64,000 nt of DNA from Alteriqipengyuania abyssalis. Lineage in GTDB: Bacteria; Pseudomonadota; Alphaproteobacteria; Sphingomonadales; Sphingomonadaceae. Location: NCBI RefSeq assembly GCF_019857185.1, contig NZ_JAHWXP010000001.1, forward strand, positions 62,001 to 126,000, in the 5' to 3' direction. Shown here piece after piece: positions 45,043 to 52,321 of the stretch. Below the pieces are notes generated by a model that saw only the letters and a list, made by a program, of their open reading frames with translations, searched no databases and was not told the DNA's origin. Position 1 is the stretch's first letter. Every line of letters begins with the position of its first letter. A program made the translations under genes and the position numbers.

Positions 45043-47013
45043 ATCCAGTCGATTCCTTTGAAGAAGCTCGTCCCGAGCCCGCGCAACGTTCGCAACTCGA
45101 GCGACGTGCTGGCCGACCTCCAGCTGCGGGCAGACATTGTAGCGCGCGGCTTGCTGCAGAACCTTGTCGTGCGCAAAGGAAAGCGCGGCAAGTTCGAGGT
45201 CGAGGCCGGCGGTCGCCGCCTCGCTGCGCTGCAGGCGCTGGCCGAAGAGGGCACCTTGCCCGACAACCACGAGGTCACCTGCCTCGTCATCGAAGGCGAG
45301 GAAAGCGAAGTGCGCGAGGCCAGCCTTGCCGAGAACTTCCAGCGACTCGCAATGAACCCGGCCGACGAGGCGCAAGCCTTCGCTTCCATCATCGAGGCGG
45401 GAGCCACCCCTGAAGACGTGGCGCGTCGCTTCGGCCTCACCGTCCGGTTCGTCGAAGGGCGTCTGCGCCTGGCCTCTCTCGCGCCTTGCGTCTTTGAAGC
45501 CCTCGCCGAAGGCACGATCACGCTCGACATGGCGAAGGCCTACGGTGCGATTTCCGACGTGGAGCGCCAGGCGCATGTCTATGCAGAGTTGCAGGACGCC
45601 TGGTACGAGATCACGCCCGACACGATCCGCCGCATGGTGCTCGACGCCACGGTGCGCGGTTCCGATCCGCGAGCTGTCCTCGTCGGACGCGACGCCTACC
45701 TCGCCGCAGGTGGCCGGATCGAGCGCGAACTGTTCGACGATGATGCCAGCGAGAGCTGGATCGATGTCGCGCTGCTTGAGGACCTCGCGCACAAGGCCAT
45801 GGAAGAGGCAGCAGAAAAGACCGCGCTCGAATATGGCCTTGCCTGGGTGCGCCCGACACTTGGCACCTATGTCAGCCATGACCTCGTCGAAGGTCTCGGC
45901 CGTCTGCCATGCGAGCCTGCGCCAATGACCGAGCAGGAAGCGCAGGAGCTCGGCGAACTCGAGGCCGACTACGACCGCGTCGCCGCTGTGCTCGAAGACG
46001 AGGACAGCGACGAGGACGAGATTGCCAAGGCCGAACAGGAACTCGTGGTGATCGACCGTGCAATGCGTGCGATCAACGATCGCCCACCGGTCTTGGCCGA
46101 CGAGCTGAAGGCCGTGGCCGGTGCCTTCCTCGTCCTCTCGCGCAATGGCGAACCGACCTTGGTTCCACAGTTCTACACCGAGGCCGAAGTCATCGCTGAC
46201 GAAGGTGTGGTCGAGACCATCGAGGAAAGCGGTGCGGCGAAGCCCAAAGGGAGCTCGCTGTCCCAGCGCTTGCTTGACGAGCTCGCGATGCAACGCCGCG
46301 ACATCCTGGCAATCCATCTCGCCAATGATCCGGCACTGGCGCTCGACTTCATGGTTTTCACGCTCGCTGATGCCGATGGGCATGACTGGCGCGCCAAGAA
46401 AGCTTCGACCCTGGTCGGCTCGGTTGCGTCCGGGCCTGTCACCGGGTTCGAGGCCAAGGATGCACCGGCGAGTGCTGCGCTGGCCGAGTTCGCCGGTTCG
46501 CTCGACGAAAGCTGGCGCTCGGGAGAGAGTGATGTCGAGCGGTTTGCGAAGTTTCGAGCGCTTTCCGACGAGGCACGTTCGGCCTGGCTCGGCCATGTCG
46601 TCTCGCGCACTCTGGTTGCCAGCCTGGCCTGTGAAGGCGAACGCTCGGTGCCGCTGCACGAGGCGCTCGGCTCGCTCCTCGAAATCGAGACCGCGCATTG
46701 GTGGCGTCCCACGGCAGCCAACTACTTCGACCGCGTGGCCAAGGCCCGCACGCTCGAAGCGCTCGATGCCGCTGGCGGTCCCGAACTGGTCAGTCGCTAT
46801 GCTGCTTCGAAGAAGGCAGAACTGGCGAGTGCTGCCGAGCGCATTTTCTCGGGCAACTTCATCGGCGAGGCAGATATCAAGGAACGAGCGCAGGCCTGGG
46901 TACCTTCGATCATGCGTTTCGCCGGTGCCGAAGAGGTCGAACCGGTTGACGCCGAAGGGGATGAGCCGGTCAGCAATGTTACAGCTGATGAGATAGCCGA
47001 GCAGGCTGCCTGA
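45040..47013 (+). CDS. Large ParB/Spo0J-domain protein
   Basis: A 657-residue protein. The N-terminal 120 residues are a ParB N-domain (IPLKKLVPSPRNVR; the box FEVEAGGRRLAALQAL; LAENFQRLAMNPADEAQAF), followed by a KorB/ParB-type HTH (PEDVARRFGLTVRFVEGRLRLASL). The remaining 450 residues are acidic and of no family I can name. ParB N-domains load CTP in true partition proteins; here no parA is adjacent, so segregation is not assured. Related proteins occur next to DarB-like genes on sphingomonad islands. A long terminator follows. Confidence 0.86.
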   Translation: MIQSIPLKKLVPSPRNVRNSSDVLADLQLRADIVARGLLQNLVVRKGKRGKFEVEAGGRRLAALQALAEEGTLPDNHEVTCLVIEGEESEVREASLAENFQRLAMNPADEAQAFASIIEAGATPEDVARRFGLTVRFVEGRLRLASLAPCVFEALAEGTITLDMAKAYGAISDVERQAHVYAELQDAWYEITPDTIRRMVLDATVRGSDPRAVLVGRDAYLAAGGRIERELFDDDASESWIDVALLEDLAHKAMEEAAEKTALEYGLAWVRPTLGTYVSHDLVEGLGRLPCEPAPMTEQEAQELGELEADYDRVAAVLEDEDSDEDEIAKAEQELVVIDRAMRAINDRPPVLADELKAVAGAFLVLSRNGEPTLVPQFYTEAEVIADEGVVETIEESGAAKPKGSSLSQRLLDELAMQRRDILAIHLANDPALALDFMVFTLADADGHDWRAKKASTLVGSVASGPVTGFEAKDAPASAALAEFAGSLDESWRSGESDVERFAKFRALSDEARSAWLGHVVSRTLVASLACEGERSVPLHEALGSLLEIETAHWWRPTAANYFDRVAKARTLEALDAAGGPELVSRYAASKKAELASAAERIFSGNFIGEADIKERAQAWVPSIMRFAGAEEVEPVDAEGDEPVSNVTADEIAEQAA

Positions 47014-47042
47014 CCCCTCCTGACAGGTCCAGGTCACTCGGC

Positions 47043-47078
47043 AGGCGGTCCGTTCCATTTGGGACGGGCCGCCTTTTC
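47043..47078 (+). terminator. Rho-independent terminator after the ParB gene
   Basis: A 14-bp stem with two G-U pairs (arms 47043-47056 and 47061-47074) around ATTT, followed by a short T run. It isolates the following peptide cassette from the ParB transcript. Confidence 0.85.
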
Positions 47079-47196
47079 ATGTCAGATATCGGTTCGATAG
47101 ATGACCACTCCCGCTAAATGATCACACGCCAAAAGCAGGCAATAAATGTGCCGACGTATTGATTTTTCTAACTTCCAGAGAAAGGGTGTAGCGATC

Positions 47197-47271
47197 ATGA
47201 GAACCACGCCCGCCGCCAAATGCACTGAGCGATACAAGGACCCGACAAGAAGGGAACGAAAGCCAGGATGA
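47197..47271 (+). CDS. Possible 24-residue upstream ORF coupled to the graspetide precursor
   Basis: ATG at 47197 (after AAAGGGTG) opens a 24-codon frame (MRTTPAAKCTERYKDPTRRE then RKPG) whose TGA overlaps the ATG of the precursor gene. It is very basic. It could couple translation of the precursor or be a leader peptide; it may also be chance. Confidence 0.35.
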   Translation: MRTTPAAKCTERYKDPTRRERKPG

Positions 47272-47780
47272 CGACGAATACCCTGACGCGACGAACTGAG
47301 CCATTCCTAATGGGTTTCGCCACTGAGCGAGGTGGGGAAGTCGAGGAGTTGCGCGGTCGTTACAGCGACCGTCGCCAGATGTGGGTCGTCGAGGCCGAAG
47401 GGGTCGAGATCCCGATCGTCCAGGCCGGGGCAACGATGCTAGGCCAGACCCACACTAAGACCATGACCCAGGTAGAGGCGGACGACGACGACCAAGCGCG
47501 CGGCGCCTTGGGAGAGACGTCGACCACAACCCGCGTGCGGCAGGAGACGGACGACCAAGACCATGACATGATGGCTTTCGGCGGGACAAGGACATTGACT
47601 GAGGTACAGCAAGAGGCCGACGACCAAGACCAGAGCTTGGCCCCGATGGCGGAGACTTCTACGCTGACCAAGGTTAGGCAGGAGGCGGACGATCAGGATG
47701 CATCGCTTGCACTCCCTGAGCTGCAGACAAAGACCGATGTCCAGCAGGAGACTGACGACCAAGCCGGAATGTTGATCTGA
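47268..47780 (+). CDS. Multi-core graspetide precursor peptide
   Basis: A 170-residue precursor. Residues 1-58 are the leader, with EPFLMGFATE and RRQMWVVEAEGVEIPIVQ. Residues 61-166 hold five tandem cores at a 23-residue period (22 for the last), starting at 61, 84, 107, 130 and 152. The consensus is TxTxTxVxQExDDQD: cores 2, 3 and 4 match fully; core 1 is less regular and core 5 has lost its first Thr and last Asp. Thr hydroxyls and Glu/Asp carboxyls are the usual partners for omega-ester links made by ATP-grasp ligases. The ligase gene follows after 9 nt. Ring pattern and activity are unknown. Confidence 0.87.
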   Translation: MTTNTLTRRTEPFLMGFATERGGEVEELRGRYSDRRQMWVVEAEGVEIPIVQAGATMLGQTHTKTMTQVEADDDDQARGALGETSTTTRVRQETDDQDHDMMAFGGTRTLTEVQQEADDQDQSLAPMAETSTLTKVRQEADDQDASLALPELQTKTDVQQETDDQAGMLI

Positions 47781-47789
47781 CCAGCCCCG

Positions 47790-48725
47790 ATGACCGTCCT
47801 TCTGGCCACCAACAAGCGCGACGTGACGACGGATTTCATCGCCCTTGAGCTTGAGCGTAGGGCCTTGGCCTTCCACAGGCTCAACACTGAGGACATGCTT
47901 GAATACCGCGTCTTAATGCCGAACGGTGATCCATCCTGTATGCGTCTCGTTAATCGAACACGCGAACTTGAACTCAGCGAGGTGACCGGGGCCTATTACC
48001 GCCGCCCCCTTCCGCCGGAAATCCCCCATAACACCCCGTCAACCGCTGCTTATATGCAGGCGGAATGGTCAGCCATACTAAGGAGCGTGTGGAACGCGCT
48101 TGCAGGGCGGTGGCTCAATTGTCCCTTTGCGATACTGCGAGCTGAGGACAAACCAAGACAGCTGGCCGTCGCACGGGCGGAAGGGCTGCAGGTTCCGCGG
48201 ACCCTGATTACTAACGATGCTGAGCATGCGAAGAACTTCTTGGCGGACGGTGCAATCGTGGCGAAGCCGCTACGCCACGCACTCATCGAAGACGGAGGCG
48301 CCGGCAAAGTCGTTTTCACGTCGCGGGTCGAACAGGACAACGGGCTGACTGGAATCGAAAGCGCACCGGTGATTCTGCAGAGTGAGGTGCCCAAGCGTGC
48401 GGATGTGCGCGTTATTGTCGTCGATGACCAAGTCTTCGCGACCATGATCGAATCGCAGGCACACGAAGAAACAAGTGTCGACTGGCGCAAGGGCGTGCGG
48501 ACGGACTTGGAGCATCGCGCTATTACTCTGCCTCACGAAGTCGAAAAGGCCTGCGTAGCAGTGACACGTTCTCTCGATCTGCGGTACTCTGCGATCGATC
48601 TCATCGAAGATCCTGGCGGCATCTTCTGGTTCCTCGAGGCTAATCCAAACGGCCAATGGGCGTGGATTGAGCAACGCACCGGAGCTCGGATCGCAGAGGC
48701 TATCGTTTCGGGGCTGGTCAGATGA
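47790..48725 (+). CDS. MvdC/MvdD-type ATP-grasp peptide ligase (graspetide maturase)
   Basis: A 311-residue ATP-grasp enzyme predicted to form ester links between Thr and Glu/Asp side chains of the adjacent precursor. The N-terminal pre-ATP-grasp part has LLATNKRDVTTDFI, HRLNTED and the YYRRP segment at 69-73. The ATP-grasp core has VAKPL at 158-162, the QSEVPKRADVRVIVV strand at 197-211, and the hallmark FLEANPNGQWAWIEQRTG at 281-298 with the metal-binding Glu and Asn. This last motif is characteristic of microviridin-type ligases. It overlaps the next gene by ATGA. The codon style appears less GC-rich than neighbouring island genes. Confidence 0.92.
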   Translation: MTVLLATNKRDVTTDFIALELERRALAFHRLNTEDMLEYRVLMPNGDPSCMRLVNRTRELELSEVTGAYYRRPLPPEIPHNTPSTAAYMQAEWSAILRSVWNALAGRWLNCPFAILRAEDKPRQLAVARAEGLQVPRTLITNDAEHAKNFLADGAIVAKPLRHALIEDGGAGKVVFTSRVEQDNGLTGIESAPVILQSEVPKRADVRVIVVDDQVFATMIESQAHEETSVDWRKGVRTDLEHRAITLPHEVEKACVAVTRSLDLRYSAIDLIEDPGGIFWFLEANPNGQWAWIEQRTGARIAEAIVSGLVR

Positions 48726-49549
48726 ATCTCCTCGACCTCCTATTCCCCTATGCCGAGCCTCTATCGGACGCTGAGAGCAAAGCGCAGAAAGAAGGCCTCG
48801 ACAGCGATATCGCCGCCATCGAGTCTGCCAAGTTCAAAAACGATCCCGCCCGCGCGCTTGCGGAGGCCCAACGCGTGGCCGACGCCGAGACCGCCAGGGT
48901 CCGCACTGCTGAAACAAAGGCTACGACCTATCTCGCCGTTCTCGCGGCGCTGGTCCCTCTTATCATTGCGTTCCAGGCGGCGACTTGGGAGGAACGAGCT
49001 GGTCCGGCCCCGACCTGGTTGAAGCTGCTCGTACTGAGCGTGGCCATGATCTACTTGGCGGCTGCGGGATACCACGCGTTTCGAACATTGCAGGTTTCGG
49101 GCTTCGAGCGGGTCGTGGAAGGAGAGATCGCGGCTGCTTGGAGCACGCGTCAACCGCTCCGTAGGCTGACACGAAGCACACTGCTCGCTTCCCGCCGGTC
49201 GAGAAATGCAGTCAACCGGAAGGTCACCTGCATCAAGGTTACCCACGAACATCTCATCCGCGCATTCGCGGCGTTCGTGCTCATGCTCGCGCTCGACCCA
49301 ATCTTCTACGCCGTTGATTGGACAATGGGCGATGCTGACGGGTCGGTCAAAGATACTCCGACGGCCGCAGCGACAATTGCTGTCGAAGCAACCGGAGAGG
49401 TCTCGGATGAAAGTCGAGAAGCGTTGCCGGCAGACGACGGTCCAGTGGTCGGCCCTTCGGGCACGCCTTCCACTGGAACTCCTGAGGCACCGCCAGCACA
49501 ACCGGGCTCAGATGCCGACGGATCTCCAAGGGGCGTGCGAAAGGACTGA
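48722..49549 (+). CDS. Three-helix membrane protein of the graspetide cassette
   Basis: A 275-residue protein coupled to the ligase gene by a 4-nt overlap. Residues 16-68 form a charged helix (AEAQRVADAETARVRTAETK); helices follow at about 69-85, 99-117 and 180-197; a Thr/Ser/Pro/acid-rich tail of 75 residues ends it. The N-terminal coil plus two close helices recalls 2TM effector (SLATT-like) proteins of conflict systems, but this is only a resemblance. It could be immunity, export or the target of the peptide. No transporter ATPase or peptidase is in the cassette. Confidence 0.72.
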   Translation: MNLLDLLFPYAEPLSDAESKAQKEGLDSDIAAIESAKFKNDPARALAEAQRVADAETARVRTAETKATTYLAVLAALVPLIIAFQAATWEERAGPAPTWLKLLVLSVAMIYLAAAGYHAFRTLQVSGFERVVEGEIAAAWSTRQPLRRLTRSTLLASRRSRNAVNRKVTCIKVTHEHLIRAFAAFVLMLALDPIFYAVDWTMGDADGSVKDTPTAAATIAVEATGEVSDESREALPADDGPVVGPSGTPSTGTPEAPPAQPGSDADGSPRGVRKD

Positions 49550-49633
49550 GCGCAGTCATGATGGGTGAGGTGCTTCCGGCCGGCTGAGACCCCGACATCT
49601 GCTGTTAGGATCAGCCTCCTTCATCACAAGCAT

Positions 49634-49645
49634 CCCAAATTTGGG
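49634..49645. promoter_or_regulatory. Perfect 12-bp palindrome upstream of the ArdC gene
   Basis: CCCAAATTTGGG, about 90 nt before the ATG. This is operator-like, but no regulator is identified. Confidence 0.4.
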
Positions 49646-49667
49646 CGCAAAGGACCCACCAAGTACG

Positions 49668-49736
49668 AGAGCAGAGGGAGCTTTGCTCTTCCTGAACCGG
49701 GACATGTCCGTCCCGGCGATCAGGAGAACTCCCATG
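49668..49736 (+). promoter_or_regulatory. Two-hairpin CAGGAG leader of the ArdC gene
   Basis: Hairpin 1 pairs AGAGCA with TGCTCT (49668-49689). Hairpin 2 pairs CCGGGAC with GTCCCGG (49697-49716). CGATCAGGAGAACTCCC then leads to the ATG at 49734. Confidence 0.55.
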
Positions 49737-50663
49737 ACCAAATCCCGCCGCACTGCTTCAGATTCGCCAGCCCGGCGCATCACCGATGCCATCATCGAAA
49801 AGCTTGAGCAAGGCACCAAGCCCTGGGTCAAGCCGTGGCGAGGCGTGCCGGATTCACGGCCCTTGCGCTCCTGTGGAACCCCCTATCGCGGCATGAACAC
49901 CTTCTGGTTGTGGATGGTGGCCGATGGCTGCGGATACGCCTCGCCATACTGGATGACCTACCGTCAGTGCCAGAAGCTCGGCGGACAGGTCCGCAAAGGC
50001 GAAAAATCGACCATCGCGATCTTCTACAAGAGCTACACCAAGGAGGTCGAGAACGCCGAAGGCGAAGCCGACACTGAAAACCGGCGTGTGCTCAAGGCCT
50101 ATGCCGTGTTCAATGCCGATCAGTGCGACGGCCTCCCTGAGTTCTACCATCCCAAGCCGCTGGTTGCCGCGCTTGAGCCCGAAGGGCGCAAAGAGCGGCT
50201 CGATGCCTTCTTTGCCCATATCGGCGCAGACCTGCGCCACCATGGCGCGCAGGCCTATTACGAACCGCTGCGCGACCGCGTCACCATGCCGCCAGCTGAA
50301 CTGTTCGAAGCCTACGACCACTACTACGCGACGCTCGCACACGAGTTGTCGCACTGGACGGGTCATTCTTCGCGGCTCGACCGCGATCTCAAGAACCGCT
50401 TCGGCAGCGACGCCTATGCGGCCGAGGAACTGATCGCCGAACTGTCCTCGGCCATTCTCGGGGCAGAACTGGGTCTTCCGGTCACACACCTTGACCATCA
50501 CGCCAGCTACATCGCGTCCTGGCTCAAGATCCTCAAATCAGACGAGCGTGCGATCCTCACCGCTGCGGCCAAGGCCGAGGAAGCGGCCAGCCTGCTGCTC
50601 GAGCTTGGTGGCCACCAGTCCTGCGAAGGGGAGGCCAACATCGATCTCGCCGATGCAGCCTGA
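49734..50663 (+). CDS. ArdC-like antirestriction metalloprotein
   Basis: A 309-residue protein with the ArdC N-terminal ssDNA-binding domain (ITDAIIEKLEQGTKPWVKPW; the PYRGMNTFWLWM segment; GQVRKGEKSTIAIFYKSY) and a C-terminal zincin-like peptidase with LAHELSHWTGHSSRL (HExxH) and the Glu of ELIAELSSAI. ArdC-type proteins protect incoming single-stranded DNA from restriction during conjugation. It begins after the CAGGAG leader at MTKSRRTASD. Together with the DarB-like protein it gives the element two distinct antirestriction candidates. Confidence 0.92.
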   Translation: MTKSRRTASDSPARRITDAIIEKLEQGTKPWVKPWRGVPDSRPLRSCGTPYRGMNTFWLWMVADGCGYASPYWMTYRQCQKLGGQVRKGEKSTIAIFYKSYTKEVENAEGEADTENRRVLKAYAVFNADQCDGLPEFYHPKPLVAALEPEGRKERLDAFFAHIGADLRHHGAQAYYEPLRDRVTMPPAELFEAYDHYYATLAHELSHWTGHSSRLDRDLKNRFGSDAYAAEELIAELSSAILGAELGLPVTHLDHHASYIASWLKILKSDERAILTAAAKAEEAASLLLELGGHQSCEGEANIDLADAA

Positions 50664-50674
50664 GGAGCAGTGAG

Positions 50675-51115
50675 ATGGGACGTTCCGTCAGATATCCGAC
50701 CGGCTCCGTGGTGGCCTCTCGCCTGCTCGATGACGGCGAATACGAAGATATCGACTGGGTCTACGAGTGCCTCGTAGACGAGATCATCGATACCACGAAG
50801 GCGGCATTTCCTTCCTTTCAGCGCTTCGATGGATGGCGCGGCCGCGAGGACCGCATTCTCCTACGAAACGCCTTCGCCGATTGCGGCATATCGACGTGGT
50901 GTGGGCTTGCCGCGATCTGGCTCGTCGAACGCGACGATCCCCGGTACTGGGAAGCCGACTTCAGCCAGCCGCGAACGGCGAGGGCGCAGCACTGGCTTGC
51001 CCAGGTGTCCGGACGGTTCGTCGACCTGTTTGGTGAGCTGCGCATGGTCGGGCGGTTCTCGAATGGCGAAGCAATCTTCGAGCGCTCCCGATCCGCTTGC
51101 GCAATTTGGTCCTGA
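50675..51115 (+). CDS. Island protein of unknown function
   Basis: A 146-residue soluble protein starting MGRSVRYPTGSVVASRLLDDGEY with GAGGAG before the ATG, 12 nt after the ArdC gene, so probably co-transcribed. It contains WVYECLVDEIIDTTKAAFPSFQRFDGW and several Trp and Cys residues, with no motif I recognise. The position between ArdC and a DUF2493 gene suggests a role in the element's transfer or maintenance, but nothing in the sequence proves it. Confidence 0.75.
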   Translation: MGRSVRYPTGSVVASRLLDDGEYEDIDWVYECLVDEIIDTTKAAFPSFQRFDGWRGREDRILLRNAFADCGISTWCGLAAIWLVERDDPRYWEADFSQPRTARAQHWLAQVSGRFVDLFGELRMVGRFSNGEAIFERSRSACAIWS

Positions 51116-51274
51116 TCCTGCCTCGTCCCGGTCCGCCGGGGGAGGCCCTTGGGCCGGTCGGGGCTCGCCGCAACCTGCGGCCCGTCGGCCCGTGTTGCCC
51201 GCGCCAGCCTAGGGCCGCAGGTTTCCCGCTACGCGGTGCGTCACGCCCCTTGTCCCGGCCCTGATCGGGCTCCG

Positions 51275-51337
51275 GCGGACAAGGCCGAGGCAATGGTGCC
51301 TCCTCTCCTTGTCCGCACGATCAGGAGACACCCCATG
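51275..51337 (+). promoter_or_regulatory. Nested hairpin and CAGGAG leader of the DUF2493 gene
   Basis: GCGGACAAGG (51275-51284) pairs perfectly with CCTTGTCCGC (51307-51316); inside, GAGGCA (51287-51292) pairs with TGCCTC (51297-51302). ACGATCAGGAGACACCCC and the ATG at 51335 follow. Confidence 0.6.
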
Positions 51338-52276
51338 TACGACAGCTTCATCAACCAGTTGAGCGGCCTTGACCTTTCAGGCCTCAGCATCAGGCCAACC
51401 CCCTTCAACGACACAGACTTTCCCTGCGATGACGCGATCGACCAGACGCTTGGCGCAGTCTGGTCCGACCTTTTCGCGATGTTTTCCGACACCGCCCTCG
51501 AGGCCGATGCCGAGGATATTGCCTGGGGCGTGGTCAATCTCTTTCACCGCGCAGCCAGCCGCAAGTCGGCTCAGCTCGACCGGGCCAGCGACGAGATCCG
51601 AGTCCTGCTCGCATCCGCCGATGGCTCCGAAGTGCATTCGAGCAATCTTGAAGAGCAGGTAGAGCGCGCGCAGGCCGCCGAAGCCAGCATGCTTGCCTTC
51701 GAGCAGATGCGCGAAACCGCCGCTGCGCTCTATCTTGAAGAGATCGGATCGTCCTGGCGTCCCATGACCGGTTCGCGTTCGAACCACGCCGCCCATATGA
51801 CGTCCGCTGTCGTCAATGCACGTGACTTCCTGCGGGCTCGTGCAGAGCGCCGCCGGGATGCCAATACACCGCAAGGCACGCCAATCGTCTTTTCCGGAGG
51901 CCGGTCTTCGTTTGCCACCGCGGAAGACGCCAAGGCTTTCGCCTCCAAGGTCTGGTCAACGCTCGACAAGGTACGTGATCATGTGCCCGACATGTTTCTG
52001 GTGCACGGCGGCGACACCAAAGGCGTTGATCGGCTTGCGGCCAGCTGGGCCGAACGGCACGATATACAGCAATTGGTATTTTCACTCGACAGACGGCTGG
52101 GGGCACGAGCCGGGTTCAAGCGCAATGAGCAGATGCTTCAGATGAATCCGCGCTATGTGGTCGCGCTTCCTGGCAATGGCGTTCTTGAGCGTCTAGTGAT
52201 TGACGCCAAGGCCCGGCGTATCACCGTCGTTGACCGGCGCAGCTTGGGTGCAAGCATCCCAAAACGATATGATTGA
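51335..52276 (+). CDS. DUF2493 (SLOG-type) protein
   Basis: A 313-residue protein. The first 190 residues are acidic and helical with no known family. The C-terminal 120 residues are a DUF2493 domain: IVFSGGRSSFATAEDAKAF, FLVHGGDTKGVDRLAASWAE and the GARAGFKRNEQMLQ segment, a Rossmann-like SLOG fold that may bind nucleotides. Such proteins are common on plasmids and islands with unknown role. The start MYDSFINQLSG follows the CAGGAG leader. Confidence 0.85.
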   Translation: MYDSFINQLSGLDLSGLSIRPTPFNDTDFPCDDAIDQTLGAVWSDLFAMFSDTALEADAEDIAWGVVNLFHRAASRKSAQLDRASDEIRVLLASADGSEVHSSNLEEQVERAQAAEASMLAFEQMRETAAALYLEEIGSSWRPMTGSRSNHAAHMTSAVVNARDFLRARAERRRDANTPQGTPIVFSGGRSSFATAEDAKAFASKVWSTLDKVRDHVPDMFLVHGGDTKGVDRLAASWAERHDIQQLVFSLDRRLGARAGFKRNEQMLQMNPRYVVALPGNGVLERLVIDAKARRITVVDRRSLGASIPKRYD

Positions 52277-52291
52277 ACGTCGAACTTGCTA

Positions 52292-52321
52292 CGCGCCGGC
52301 GACGATTATGTCGCTGGCGCG
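52292..52321 (+). terminator. Stable hairpin after the DUF2493 gene
   Basis: A 12-bp stem (CGCGCCGGCGAC with GTCGCTGGCGCG, one G-U) around GATTAT, followed by a T-rich but broken tract. It may be a weak terminator, placed just before the truncated metabolic gene. Confidence 0.5.

Noticed and set aside
44869-47058. 729-residue open frame antisense to the ParB gene
   Set aside because: The plus-strand frame has clear ParB motifs and an SD leader. The antisense frame has no recognisable domains and arises from high-GC codon bias.
47159-47192. Sigma-70 promoter for the graspetide cassette
   Set aside because: TTGATT at 47,159 is a fair -35, but no acceptable -10 lies at 16 to 18 nt, so a promoter is not listed.
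47448-47765. Tandem repeats as a CRISPR array or DNA satellite
   Set aside because: The repeats are conserved at protein level and degenerate in DNA, lie inside one open frame and keep a 69-nt codon-phased period.
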